Below are positions 7,013-16,145 of a stretch of 59,050 nt of DNA, one piece after another; within the stretch, counting starts at the first letter, position 1; each line of letters begins with the position of its first letter. Origin of the DNA: Bacillus sp. SA1-12 (GTDB lineage: Bacteria; Bacillota; Bacilli; Bacillales; Bacillaceae); contig NZ_LATZ01000114.1 in assembly GCF_000981385.1 (NCBI RefSeq), forward strand, positions 1 to 59,050. Reading direction: 5' to 3'. Below the pieces are notes generated by a model. The model made no database searches. It was not told the origin of the DNA and saw only the letters and a program-made list of their open reading frames with translations. The translations under genes and the position numbers were made by a program.

Positions 7013-9568
7013 TTACTTTGCTAAGCTTGCCACTTCTCCAGGAGATAATGCCCCTTCATAAATTCGTAATTCATCCATTAATCCCTTATATGGCTGATCC
7101 CACCAGTTAACACCTAAGCTAAAATTAGCATCAGTTGTAGTGAATATATTTGGGAAGTTCGTTCCTGCAAACGTTTGTTCCCCATTAACATAAACCGTGA
7201 TTGTACCGTTGTCTACCGTAAATGCCAAATGTGACCAATCGCCTTGCTTAATTGTCATTCCTGCAGCAGCATCATACCATCTGGCACTTCCTGACCAAAC
7301 CATTGTATTTCCGTTTGCTGGTCCGTTTGGGACAAGACTTACCCAGTTATTGGTGTCCCGTGCTCCAAAGAAGGTCGTCGTAAAGGTCGTTAATTGCTCA
7401 GGCTTTAACCAAAGCGATACCGAATAGGTGTTGCTAGAAATTATCCCATTCGGCAAGCGGATACCTGATTCTCCGTTAAACACTGCAGCCTTGCCGCTTT
7501 TACCGTCAGTATATGTTATCGTACCGCCTGTATTATCGATTCGATTTCCTGTAATCGTACCATCTCCGAACGTATTATTGCCATCAGCGATGTTATTTTC
7601 AAATTCATAATGTGCCGTTAATCCAGCCTCTTGGTATGGCAATACCGTAATCGTAAAGGTTTTTGTTTTCGTTACTTCATCTTTTGTAATGATTGCGGTC
7701 AGTTCAGCTGATAATGAACTTGTCCCAGCTTCTGGTCGAGTAATTTCTCCTTTCTCTGAGACAACGTCAGGATCGGAGGTCTCCCATGAAATGGCGGTAT
7801 GACGAGTACCTTCAATAGGAAGAGTCAAGTTGGAAATAACCTTATCAGTGTCACCGAGATCTAAATCTTCATAAACAGAGTCTACAATCTCTTGGTCTGT
7901 TTTATCTTGAAGCTTGCTCCCCCACACTGAAACTCCTTCTTTTGATATCGCTGTAAATGTCATCACATAGCGTTCAGTTGTCGGATCCCATTGACGAATG
8001 AACACTCCATCATACGTCTCACCCTCAATCGTAAGCTCCGCTTGGTTGTGGCTTGTTTTTTTCCAAGCACCTTGAAGATCACCAGAGACCGTATTGTCCT
8101 TATTTAAGCGAATAAATACAGATTTATGGATCGTTGATGACGTGTCTTTTTCATGGTTAATAAATTTATATTCACCTATAATATCCTGTCTGTTCACTTG
8201 ATCAAGTGTTTCACCCGAATAGCGGTAAGGGGCAGCAACAGGCCAGCCATCTTCATTCATGAACAGTTGGTGGATACGAAGCTCATGCATCTCCCCTGTT
8301 TCTGGGAAACGTGTATGGAAAACTAAAAACTTTTGATTGGTTTCCTGATCGTAATAAACAGAATTATGTCCCGGCGCAAGATAACCGTATCCTAGTCCAT
8401 TACCTGGATCTCCTACTTTTCTTTCAAAAAGGAAATTTCCCATAAGTTTTAGTCCATATGGTGAATGATCAACATTCCCTGGTAATACTGCATTTTGTCC
8501 TTTTGGATCTAAGTATGGGCCATCCGGATTTTTTGATCTAAATACTCTTATATTATAGCCACCGTCTGCACCGAGCCAGCCGTAGGATACATACAGGTAA
8601 TAGTAGTCTGTATTCTTGTCATAAATGACATAAGGTCCTTCTCCAGACTTTGTATATCCCCCTGAAATTTTTGTTCCAAAATAACGGTCAATGAGTCTGC
8701 CGTCCTTAGTTTCTCCATCCTTCCCTGGATAGATAACTTGTCCTGTCGCTTTATCAACTTCAAGAGCGAAAATTCCCCCTGACCACGAGCCATATGTCAT
8801 CCATAGCTTGCCATTCTCATCATAAAACAAGTTAGCATCGATGGCATTTGGATAAGTAGCATTTTCATAAGATCCGTCACTATTAAACCATGCTTCATTC
8901 GGACCTGTTACTTTTCCGTTATCAATCAGCTTTTTAATATTTGTATTTGTCCACTTCTTATTTACTTTACTATTGGCATCATATGACTCTTCTTCCGTAA
9001 ATCCTGAATAGATAATGGTATCGACATATTTATACGGTCCCTCGATATCCTTTGCCACGGCATAACCAATGGCAGATCGGATATAAGTAGAAGAAGCGCT
9101 GTAATAAATCATATAAGCACCTTTTGTGCCATCCTCATTCACGTAGTCCTTGTTCCAAAACACATCAGGAGCCCAAACAGCAAAACCTCCCTTACTGTCA
9201 GAATCATTTTCACCAGCCCAAGTAAAGGATCCCGCTAAATTTTTTGATAAATCTCCATAAAGCGCATTTCCTGGTGTTTTATAGCCATTTGTAAATTTTG
9301 ACCAACTTATTAAATCCTTCGATTTTGCTGCGTCAATATGAGATCCAAACACATAATAAGTATCTCCATCTTTTACAATAGAAGGATCATGGACAGATAC
9401 ATTTTGGAAATTTGGTTCCTTACCTTGAGGATCAAGGTTTGGCTTATTACTATTATCACTTGGCTTACTTGTTGATTTATCGGCCCCTATTCCAATAACA
9501 ACAGTCGGTATGATTAATACAAGCATTAACAAACCAAATGCCATTCTCCGTTTCCAGCTTTTAAACAT
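7013..9568 (-). CDS. Secreted GH43 arabinan endo-1,5-alpha-L-arabinanase with Ig-like and LamG domains
   Basis: This 851-residue exported enzyme has a signal peptide at 1-26. The GH43 five-blade propeller (about 45-480) carries SVHDPSIVKDGDTYYVFGSH (catalytic base Asp), WAPDVFW, ANLFYDENGKLWMTYGSW, and GEGPYVIYDKNTDYYYLYVS holding the general-acid Glu. It is followed by the C-terminal beta-sandwich usual in AbnB-type arabinanases (about 490-575), a bacterial Ig-like domain (about 580-660) with ISWETSDPDVVS, and a LamG/concanavalin-like domain (about 665-851). It should cut arabinan backbones outside the cell. It stands alone: no arabinose uptake or catabolic genes are nearby. Upstream bases include a possible cre-like site and a short palindrome. 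Substrate (arabinan) is inferred from family. Confidence 0.85.
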   Translation of the reverse strand: MFKSWKRRMAFGLLMLVLIIPTVVIGIGADKSTSKPSDNSNKPNLDPQGKEPNFQNVSVHDPSIVKDGDTYYVFGSHIDAAKSKDLISWSKFTNGYKTPGNALYGDLSKNLAGSFTWAGENDSDSKGGFAVWAPDVFWNKDYVNEDGTKGAYMIYYSASSTYIRSAIGYAVAKDIEGPYKYVDTIIYSGFTEEESYDANSKVNKKWTNTNIKKLIDNGKVTGPNEAWFNSDGSYENATYPNAIDANLFYDENGKLWMTYGSWSGGIFALEVDKATGQVIYPGKDGETKDGRLIDRYFGTKISGGYTKSGEGPYVIYDKNTDYYYLYVSYGWLGADGGYNIRVFRSKNPDGPYLDPKGQNAVLPGNVDHSPYGLKLMGNFLFERKVGDPGNGLGYGYLAPGHNSVYYDQETNQKFLVFHTRFPETGEMHELRIHQLFMNEDGWPVAAPYRYSGETLDQVNRQDIIGEYKFINHEKDTSSTIHKSVFIRLNKDNTVSGDLQGAWKKTSHNQAELTIEGETYDGVFIRQWDPTTERYVMTFTAISKEGVSVWGSKLQDKTDQEIVDSVYEDLDLGDTDKVISNLTLPIEGTRHTAISWETSDPDVVSEKGEITRPEAGTSSLSAELTAIITKDEVTKTKTFTITVLPYQEAGLTAHYEFENNIADGNNTFGDGTITGNRIDNTGGTITYTDGKSGKAAVFNGESGIRLPNGIISSNTYSVSLWLKPEQLTTFTTTFFGARDTNNWVSLVPNGPANGNTMVWSGSARWYDAAAGMTIKQGDWSHLAFTVDNGTITVYVNGEQTFAGTNFPNIFTTTDANFSLGVNWWDQPYKGLMDELRIYEGALSPGEVASLAK

Positions 9569-9596
9569 GCTATTTTTCTCCTCTCTTTTTTAAAAA

Positions 9597-9657
9597 TGTA
9601 AACGTAACCATTTAAGTGCGTGTTATTAAAACCGCTATATAATCGTTACTAAACGAT
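9597..9657 (-). promoter_or_regulatory. Possible control sites of the arabinanase gene
   Basis: TGTAAACGTAACCA (9597-9610) resembles a CcpA cre box with two mismatches. A short dyad, ATCGTT (9642-9647), ACTA, AACGAT (9652-9657), set in AT-rich flanks, looks like a LacI/GntR-type operator. Both lie within 90 bp upstream of the start codon. Identification is by pattern only. Confidence 0.35.
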
Positions 9658-10193
9658 ATATAGTTATCTCCCGTTCTGTGTAAAGATCATGTATAATGCC
9701 TAACTTGTTGTATGAAACGTCTTTAGAATAGATCTACTATTTAACTAGATTGAGTTTAAGTCAATAATGATGGGCAATAATATGAAGCATGAATATTGCC
9801 ATCTATGTTGATGAGCTTTGAAGATTGTAGTTGTAAGCTAGTTTAATAATAAACGCAAATCCCCTCCTTCCGAAAAAATCCATTTCATAAATCGTTAGCG
9901 CTCTCAAACAACTATTTGTTAATATATTTATTAACAACTTAATAATAATATGAAATATATCATTCATCAAGTGTGACATTTTTACTATTTTGTTTATATC
10001 GTTCACCTTTTTGTTAATCTGTTAAAAAAATCTACTTTATATTTCGGCTCTAAATCAACGAGCTATCAAATAGTTCAATAAAAAAACTCCCAACCCAATC
10101 GTTGAGAGCTTTTTTCGAATTTAGATTATCTATGTGCTCATTACTAAAAATCACTTAAAATATCATAGTAACCCTAAAGTACATCCTGAAATA
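9658..10193. other. Intergenic stretch, no gene recognised; hairpin at 10088-10109
   Basis: This AT-rich stretch separates the arabinanase and glycerophosphodiesterase genes. Nothing coding is convincing. The stem CTCCCAAC (10088-10095) and GTTGAGAG (10102-10109), one mismatch, has T-runs on both sides, so it is probably a terminator serving the minus-strand phosphodiesterase. Confidence 0.5.
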
Positions 10194-11012
10194 TTAAGGA
10201 ACAATTACATCTGTTTCGATCAAACGCGGATGAATCTTTTTTGCTTTCGCATAGGTTTCATCTGTGTTCACTTTATAAACATGGAGTTTTAACCCAGCGT
10301 CTTTGATTTTTTTGGCCGATTCTTCATCGATATTATGAATGGATGTTGTATAAATAGCATTATTGTATTTCTTTAATTCTTGAATATCGGCTTCTGCATT
10401 CGTCAAAGCATTTCCTAAAAATGTCACAGTTGCATCTGGATACCATTTGTTAAATTGGTCTCTGATACTTTGATTACTTAGGACAAAGAATGAATGATTT
10501 AATACGTTAGCTTTTTTAGCCTCTTTCATAAGTCCATCTACAAATTCCTTGTCTTCCCATTTTCCTTTTGAACCGTCAAAATTAATGCCGAGTCTGTATT
10601 TATAAGCTTCTTCTAATACTTCATTAAGTGTTGGAACCTTATAGCTTGTCACATTTCCGTCTTTATCTTCAATTGCAAAGCTTTGAATTTCTTCCAATGT
10701 TAACTCTTCAACTTTTCCAGAGCCGGTTGTTGTACGATCAATAGTTAGATCATGCATTAATACATAATGACCGTCTTTTGTTTTTTGGACATCAATTTCA
10801 ACAAAACCATATCCTAATAATCCAGCCTGCGTAATCGACTCCAATGTGTTTTCAGGAGCAGCCACCTGTGCACCGCGGTGAGCACTTAACTCCATTTTGT
10901 TACTTTGCAGCCAGTTATCATCCGGCTCTGCTCTTACAGCATGTCCAAAAAATCCAAATGTGACAAAAAACATACACAATGTAGCAAGCAACATGAATCG
11001 CCTCTTCTTCAC
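10194..11012 (-). CDS. Secreted glycerophosphodiester phosphodiesterase (GDPD)
   Basis: The 272-residue product has a signal peptide ending near AVRA (about residue 28). The GDPD TIM barrel shows SAHRGAQVAAPENTLESI (catalytic HRG and ENT), FVEIDVQKTKDG (metal Glu/Asp), and VLMHDLTIDRTTTG (second catalytic His). Such enzymes hydrolyse glycerophosphodiesters to glycerol-3-phosphate plus an alcohol. A secreted Bacillus form (GlpQ type) also releases glycerol phosphate from teichoic acid and deacylated lipids. No glpT or pho genes are adjacent, and no Pho box was recognised. Substrate is inferred. Confidence 0.85.
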   Translation of the reverse strand: MKKRRFMLLATLCMFFVTFGFFGHAVRAEPDDNWLQSNKMELSAHRGAQVAAPENTLESITQAGLLGYGFVEIDVQKTKDGHYVLMHDLTIDRTTTGSGKVEELTLEEIQSFAIEDKDGNVTSYKVPTLNEVLEEAYKYRLGINFDGSKGKWEDKEFVDGLMKEAKKANVLNHSFFVLSNQSIRDQFNKWYPDATVTFLGNALTNAEADIQELKKYNNAIYTTSIHNIDEESAKKIKDAGLKLHVYKVNTDETYAKAKKIHPRLIETDVIVP

Positions 11013-11143
11013 TTTTTCTTCACTCCTATTGTATGATTATGTACACCTTTACATTACCTAGCTGTTGTAAACAGGAGATTAATTTCTTATTACATTTTTA
11101 AAAATTTTAAGCATTCTTTAAAAAAACACGTGTGTACTTTATT

Positions 11144-11854
11144 TTAGGTTTTACGAAATAATGAGAGAAGCCAATCAAGACTTCCTTTAGGTTTTTGAAT
11201 TGCCTTTTCCAACCGTTCATTAAATTCATTTTGTGAGCGCCATTCATCTTGCTGTTCTTTGCGCAAATTTTGTATTTCTCTTTGGAGCAATTCATTTTTT
11301 TCTTTTTCTTGATGGAGCAATTCTTCGTAATAGTTCTTTTGTTGTTCGGTGAGTTTTTCAATTTTCGCATGGGTTTTTTGTGATGAATTTCCAATACTTG
11401 AGCTTATCACATGGTGATCTTGCTGGAGACGGGCAACCGTTGTTTTAAGCTGAGTCATATCGTTTGTCAGTTGGGTATTCATTTCACGTGTCGCTGCGAG
11501 TTCATTCCCCAAAAATAGCAAGAACTCTTTTAATTGATTGGGATCGTAGGGTACGTTTTCAAATGTATCTGGTACCGCTATCTCTGTATCACTGGATCCT
11601 GTTAATTTTTCCTTTTGTTGATCCACTAAGTCCTTCGCTGTTTCATCAAGGGGCTTGTCTGAATCTCGTAACGCTATAAGCGCTTCAATATCGGATTGAA
11701 CAAAAATACGCCGATCGCCATCTTTTAAAAACTCATATCCATTTCGCTCTAAGATTTGACCATATTTCCGGACTGTGGGTGTTGCAATTCCAACTTCTTC
11801 TGCCACTTCCTTAGAAGAGTAGGCACGTTCATTTGATTGAATATCATTTCGCAT
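11144..11854 (-). CDS. MerR-like HTH plus coiled-coil (DUF3967-type) DNA-binding protein
   Basis: This 236-residue protein has an N-terminal winged HTH (about 10-70) with YSSKEVAEEVGIATPTVRKY and a DGDRRIFVQSDIEALIAL region typical of MerR-type DNA binding. A linker is followed by a long coiled coil (about 120-220, many heptads of Q/E/K). The tail is short and basic with LDWLLSLFRK, as in DUF3967 proteins found on Bacillus plasmids and islands and resembling RacA in layout. No effector domain is present. Two copies of a palindromic sequence lie directly upstream, which suggests it binds its own promoter. It could act in transcription or in DNA segregation; the sequence alone does not decide. 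Confidence 0.65.
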   Translation of the reverse strand: MRNDIQSNERAYSSKEVAEEVGIATPTVRKYGQILERNGYEFLKDGDRRIFVQSDIEALIALRDSDKPLDETAKDLVDQQKEKLTGSSDTEIAVPDTFENVPYDPNQLKEFLLFLGNELAATREMNTQLTNDMTQLKTTVARLQQDHHVISSSIGNSSQKTHAKIEKLTEQQKNYYEELLHQEKEKNELLQREIQNLRKEQQDEWRSQNEFNERLEKAIQKPKGSLDWLLSLFRKT

Positions 11855-11900
11855 AGTGAATCTCCTTTTCTTTTGAGATGAAGGTTTAAATGTATTTCAA

Positions 11901-11921
11901 CGTTATATCGCCCTGCGATAC
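11901..11921. promoter_or_regulatory. Palindromic operator copy 1 (TATCGC-CCT-GCGATA)
   Basis: A 21-bp direct repeat unit contains the perfect dyad TATCGC (11906-11911), CCT, GCGATA (11915-11920). It lies 47-67 bp upstream of the HTH/coiled-coil gene start. It is identical to the copy at 11984-12004. Confidence 0.7.
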
Positions 11922-11983
11922 GATACCATCTCTTATACCGTACCTCCTTTTCTGTTAAATTTAAAGGTCTTTTGATCATTTTG

Positions 11984-12004
11984 CGTTATATCGCCCTGCG
12001 ATAC
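11984..12004. promoter_or_regulatory. Palindromic operator copy 2 (TATCGC-CCT-GCGATA)
   Basis: This is a second, identical 21-bp unit, 83 bp from the first, with the dyad at 11989-12003. Spacing close to eight helical turns would place two bound dimers on the same DNA face. Likely bound by the product of the gene at 11144-11854 (inference). Confidence 0.7.
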
Positions 12005-12116
12005 AAAGCAAAAAAAAGCCGCTCAACCTCTTTCTTATGAATTTTACCAAAAGATTCCCCGCTTTTGGTCTAGTTTATCTCGATGTCTTTTTGTATTTCT
12101 TATAAAACTGCTTTGA

Positions 12117-12251
12117 TTATGATGTGTTGGACATAAATCGCTTTGTTAGATCACTCAATATATCGGGCGTATTGCCAATCTCTTTATATATTTCGTAGTA
12201 AAATTCATTTATTGTAGTTAGGACTGTAAAAAATTCTCTTAAATTTATTCC
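12117..12251 (-). pseudogene. Possible short coding remnant
   Basis: An open frame of 44 codons with protein-like composition (contains FYYEIYKEIGNTPDILSDL) lies between stops and has no start codon or ribosome site. It may be the C-terminal end of a lost gene. No family was recognised. The rest of 12005-12463 shows nothing else. Confidence 0.25.
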
Positions 12252-12463
12252 TCATATTTAAATAGGCTGCGAGGAATGATCTACATGAATTATATCCAGT
12301 GAAAAAAAGAAAACCGGGGAATGATATTAAGTGGTGAAAATGGATAGTGGACAAATAAGAACCTAATTTAAAGTTGTTAAAACGTACAGATGATTAAATT
12401 AAGGGAATTTTCCAAACATAAAAAAGACCCCCTGCCAATTTGGTTGAGAGCCTCCGAACATGT

Positions 12464-12516
12464 AAATGTTTTGAGAACTGCGGTGCACGACGAGCGCTTT
12501 TTAGACCTTATTTTTT
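12464..12516 (-). pseudogene. Decayed duplicate of the 3' end of rpsI
   Basis: About 53 bases match the end of the intact rpsI (20624-20676) at roughly 47 positions, on the same strand. The encoded residues read GLKSARRAPQFSK against GLKGARRAPQFSK in the real S9. The tyrosine codon before this block is a stop (TAA) in the copy and the original stop is lost, so it is not functional. The copy is followed by its own imperfect hairpin and a T-run at about 12421-12460. It lies immediately downstream of the putative immunity gene. Confidence 0.8.
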
Positions 12517-12542
12517 AAAACCTTGAATTCTATAAAAGCTAA

Positions 12543-12905
12543 TCAAAGTTCTTGTATATTAAATCGTTTTTTAATCCTTTCTAATTGTACTTCTACTTCA
12601 GATTGATCCTGGGGATATTTTTCAAGATAACCTAGACAATCTTCTTTTAAATATCTAAAGAAAGTAGGATAATCTAAAATAATTTCTTCGTCTTCCTCTA
12701 CTGCAGGGCGATCAAAGTAATAAGCTATTCCTTCTTTTCCAAAATAATCTTCTTCCCACTCTTCATAGTAGTCAGCAAACAAGAATCTCGCATATTCAGT
12801 ACCATATCCTTCACCTTTTGCATAACTTTTTAAGATTCTTAAAAAGTTACTGTCCCCCATATGGTGATAGAAGTATTTTATTAACTTTCTCTCCTTATCC
12901 TCCAC
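12543..12905 (-). CDS. Putative immunity protein for the adjacent RNase toxin (CdiI-like)
   Basis: This 120-residue acidic soluble protein is rich in aromatic residues (EYARFLFADYYEEWEEDYFG). It starts 6 bp after the toxin gene stop, on the same strand. Small acidic proteins directly downstream of a polymorphic toxin are its usual immunity partners, and the sequence resembles CdiI-type inhibitors of EndoU/CdiA-CT ribonucleases. No signal peptide or membrane segment is present, as expected for a cytosolic inhibitor. Function is inferred mainly from position and general resemblance. Confidence 0.6.
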   Translation of the reverse strand: MEDKERKLIKYFYHHMGDSNFLRILKSYAKGEGYGTEYARFLFADYYEEWEEDYFGKEGIAYYFDRPAVEEDEEIILDYPTFFRYLKEDCLGYLEKYPQDQSEVEVQLERIKKRFNIQEL

Positions 12906-12911
12906 GATGGT

Positions 12912-15077
12912 TCAACTCCTTATATCCAAGATAGGGAAGAAATTAGTCACTTCTCCTGATTCATCAATAAAACCTTTAAATTGGAGCCCATTAGAGGAGA
13001 CTCCTGTAATCTCTCTTCCATCAACCGTACCATTTTTCATTGCTTCTTCTCCCCATTTTATCATCTGTTCATCTGAAATGATGTTAGGATCGTAAACTGT
13101 TTTTGGATGGGAAACTTTCTTTAACTCTCCGGGTATAATCTTTCCTTCCATATCCTTTTTAGGAAAGCCATATTCTATTTCATACACACCTTCGATAGAT
13201 GGATGTTTTCGTTTTGAAATAATACATTCATCTATATCCCAGCCTTGATCTTTAAATGCCTTTTCGAAATTTTTAAGATTATGCCCGCCAACGATCCCCT
13301 TACCTTTTTTCCTGACAACATCTATTACTTCCACTAAATGTTTTTCATATCCTGATTTGAACGTAATATTATTACTCGGTTCCTCTGTTTCCTTAGAATC
13401 ATCATCTTTACTATTATCGTTTGTTTTCTGATTATCCTCTTCCTGGTTTGCTTTCTTTCCAGAAGAATTCTGATCATCGTTTTTATTGTGATTATTTTTC
13501 TTACCAGTGAACATCTCCAGGATCTTCTTCAAATAGGGTTTTATTGTTGAAGAAACAGAGTCTCCCAGTTTTACAAGGGCTTTCCCAAAGGGAATTCGAT
13601 TTAACAGTGCACCAATTCCCATTGCCAGAACCGTTTCAGGCGTAAGTAATTTTTTAGGATTACGGATAATATCTGCGATCTGACTACCACCTGCTGCTAT
13701 TCCGATTCCAGTCGATACGGCACCTATTGCCGACCAGAATCCTAATAACGGGAACATTAAAGCAAATGCTCCAAGGACAATCAAGCTTTTTTCTAATCCT
13801 GACAGACCCTTCCACCAGTTTTGCAGTTTATCAAATAAACAGGCAAAACATGCCTCTTGGCCATTGGCTGTCATTCCCCAGCCATATAGAAGCATAGATG
13901 TGAACAATACCAAAAAGACAACGATTAAAGCTTTGTAGGAATGCTGAATGTTTGCTTTTATGCCTGGTAAAAGTTCCCTGGCTTCTGTTTTACCGTGTAA
14001 TAATGTATATCCCAGTTCTCTCCGTTCCCGATAAAATAGCAGCAAGTATCCAAAACGCTGTCTATCCACAAAAGCATATCTGAATAGATTCCACAATTCA
14101 GAAACGGGATTGATCATAATTTCCTCATCCAGCACGGGAAGCTTTTCTCTCACCCGGTTTATTTCCCAATAATCGATGAGTAACGCAGCACCAAGCATCA
14201 TTAAAAATAACGGTTTTGCGGCATAGCCGCTTCCTAATAAATCATGAATTCCTGTTAACCAATCCGGAGCATTATAACCGGCATTCCATATTGCATGATC
14301 AAAAATAGCCCAAACTAATAGGATACTAGGAAAAATAAATACAGATCGTTTTAATTTACTTTTATACCTTACTGTTAACCCGATTCCTAACGTTACCATT
14401 GCAGTTAACACGGAATGTCCAGCAGACATTTTGTCAGGCAAAAAACCCTCTTCAAAGTATCCTGGAAATAAGCTGAAAAAGTCCCAATGAAGCACTTTTC
14501 CTCCAAGTAGCGTGACACCATAGCTATCTCCAGAAACCAATCGGCGAGTGGTTTCCTCCATAAATTGGAACCCTGCCCCCGTTGCCGCGCCAATAAGAGC
14601 ATAATCACTTAAACTTAATACAGAAGCACGTCGTGATAAAAATAGATAAACTCCAAGGGGGATCAATTTTAACACTTCTTCAGCAATGGGGGTTAAAAAT
14701 GATTGACTCCATATATCTTGTTCTCTGCCACCGAAAATAGCTGTAATGGTACTGACAATAAAAGAATTCAACGGGACAATTAACCATGCTCCCGCCAAAA
14801 AGAAATAGGTGTACTTCTTCCAAGTTAACGTTTTACTTCTGCTGAGCAGCCAAAATTGTAAAATGACGTAAAATGACCACAAAAACTGGACAAACATTTT
14901 TCTGGAGTCTTCCATAAAGATTAAGCTGAGTACGAGAGCACATAACGATATCCATGAAAAAATTGTAAAGACACGTAAAATGAATGGATGTTTGTGAATC
15001 CATTCATTCCAAACCTGGATAACAGACTCGAGCTTCTTCCTTAAACTCACTCTAAATTTTTCAACATGACTCGTCAT
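12912..15077 (-). CDS. PrsW-type membrane protease fused to a C-terminal CdiA/EndoU-like RNase toxin domain
   Basis: The 721-residue product has three parts. (1) A polytopic N-terminal half (about 25-330) carries PrsW-family intramembrane-protease motifs: AEEVLKLIPLG, FQFMEE, SAGHS and FDHAIWNAG. (2) A further hydrophobic section (about 380-520) and a Lys/Asn/Asp/Glu-rich linker (about 530-575) follow. (3) A soluble C-terminal domain (about 580-721) has GKGIVGGHNLKNFEKAF, a conserved KHPSIEGVYEIEYGFP block and HPKTVYDPNIISDEQM, as in CdiA C-terminal tRNase/EndoU-like toxins. The last domain is the expected toxin and the next gene its immunity protein. A PrsW membrane protease as carrier is unusual. 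It could release or export the toxin domain, or act as a sensor. Toxicity is inferred from domain type. Confidence 0.65.
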   Translation of the reverse strand: MTSHVEKFRVSLRKKLESVIQVWNEWIHKHPFILRVFTIFSWISLCALVLSLIFMEDSRKMFVQFLWSFYVILQFWLLSRSKTLTWKKYTYFFLAGAWLIVPLNSFIVSTITAIFGGREQDIWSQSFLTPIAEEVLKLIPLGVYLFLSRRASVLSLSDYALIGAATGAGFQFMEETTRRLVSGDSYGVTLLGGKVLHWDFFSLFPGYFEEGFLPDKMSAGHSVLTAMVTLGIGLTVRYKSKLKRSVFIFPSILLVWAIFDHAIWNAGYNAPDWLTGIHDLLGSGYAAKPLFLMMLGAALLIDYWEINRVREKLPVLDEEIMINPVSELWNLFRYAFVDRQRFGYLLLFYRERRELGYTLLHGKTEARELLPGIKANIQHSYKALIVVFLVLFTSMLLYGWGMTANGQEACFACLFDKLQNWWKGLSGLEKSLIVLGAFALMFPLLGFWSAIGAVSTGIGIAAGGSQIADIIRNPKKLLTPETVLAMGIGALLNRIPFGKALVKLGDSVSSTIKPYLKKILEMFTGKKNNHNKNDDQNSSGKKANQEEDNQKTNDNSKDDDSKETEEPSNNITFKSGYEKHLVEVIDVVRKKGKGIVGGHNLKNFEKAFKDQGWDIDECIISKRKHPSIEGVYEIEYGFPKKDMEGKIIPGELKKVSHPKTVYDPNIISDEQMIKWGEEAMKNGTVDGREITGVSSNGLQFKGFIDESGEVTNFFPILDIRS

Positions 15078-15385
15078 ATTGCATCACTCCGATGCACTAT
15101 TATTTTCATGCAGCATGATTCAAATAAAAATGTACGTTAATAACCGCCGCTTACAATTTCATACTATACTCGAACACCTCAATAATTAGAATAGGACGAA
15201 TTTTCCAAATATTTATAAGAACAGTACCTTATTCCTATATAAAAGAACATAAACCAATAATGAGAATTGCAACTAATATTTAGGGAGAATTTGACTAGTA
15301 AAAAATAGAACTTTTTAATGAAAAATATCCTTTACTTGTATGATAAAGTAAAATATTAGAAAAACAACTCGAAGGATGTGGTATC

Positions 15386-16003
15386 TTGAGGTTACATGTA
15401 AAAATTTCGTTTGTTGTTATTTGCTGTTTCATGTTTTTACTGCCAAATTCAATCTTTGCTCAAGAAGTATTACACAAAGGAAGTCAAGGACAAGCAGTTT
15501 ATAGCTTGCAAGAGAGTTTAAAGAAAATGGGTTACTTTACTGGTCAACCGACAGGGTATTATGGTTCTATTACAGATCAAGCAGTAAGACAATTTCAACT
15601 GGATACTAGCCTATTATCAGATGGAGTCGTTGGATTTCAGACATACGAAAAATTGAATAGTATAGATATGATGGCAAGAGTTGTTCATGGAGAAGCTCGT
15701 GGTGAGACATATGAGGGGAAAGTAGCTGTAGCTGCTGTTATTATGAACCGAATGTCAACGCCAGGCTTTCCTAAAAATACATACGATGTTATTTTTCAGA
15801 CGAATGCTTTTACAGCGGTACATGACGGTCAATATAATTTGACCCCTAATAGCTATTCTTATCAAGCAGTAATTGATGCTTTAAAAGGCTGGGATCCTAC
15901 ATACGGTTCGGTATATTATTATAATCCAACGATAGCAACAGATGATTGGATCTTCACAAGGGATACAGTACTTAGAATAGGAAACCACTTATTTGCAAAA
16001 TAA
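15386..16003 (+). CDS. SleB-like cell wall hydrolase (PG-binding + Hydrolase_2)
   Basis: The 205-residue product has a signal peptide at 1-25 (cut after IFA). A peptidoglycan-binding domain (about 28-88) contains GSQGQAVYSLQESLKKMGYF. The SleB-type Hydrolase_2 domain (about 92-205) has MARVVHGEARGETYEGK (catalytic Glu of GEARGE) and VYYYNPTIATDDWIF. SleB enzymes are lytic transglycosylases that degrade cortex with muramic-delta-lactam during germination. The start is TTG with AAGGATG about 9 nt upstream. It is shorter than B. subtilis SleB (305 residues), and no ypeB is adjacent, so it is a paralogue rather than sleB itself. Confidence 0.82.
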   Translation: MRLHVKISFVVICCFMFLLPNSIFAQEVLHKGSQGQAVYSLQESLKKMGYFTGQPTGYYGSITDQAVRQFQLDTSLLSDGVVGFQTYEKLNSIDMMARVVHGEARGETYEGKVAVAAVIMNRMSTPGFPKNTYDVIFQTNAFTAVHDGQYNLTPNSYSYQAVIDALKGWDPTYGSVYYYNPTIATDDWIFTRDTVLRIGNHLFAK

Positions 16004-16145
16004 AGGCTGACCGCTCACTGCTTAAAAGGGTCAGGCATATACTGCCTGGCCTATGTATGTACGGCGGTTCCCTTTATATCTTATTTTAAGATACTATGAC
16101 TATGATTAATTAGCACCTTTGTTTATTGTATTGCGATTATGATCA

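Noticed and set aside
9803..10006. 67-codon minus-strand frame in the 9.7-10.0 kb gap
   Set aside because: No ribosome site and low-complexity AT-driven content; likely chance.
11107..11394. Lysine/asparagine-rich 95-codon minus-strand frame
   Set aside because: It is an alternative phase of the coiled-coil region of the HTH gene at 11144-11854, whose HTH motifs and wing support the other frame.
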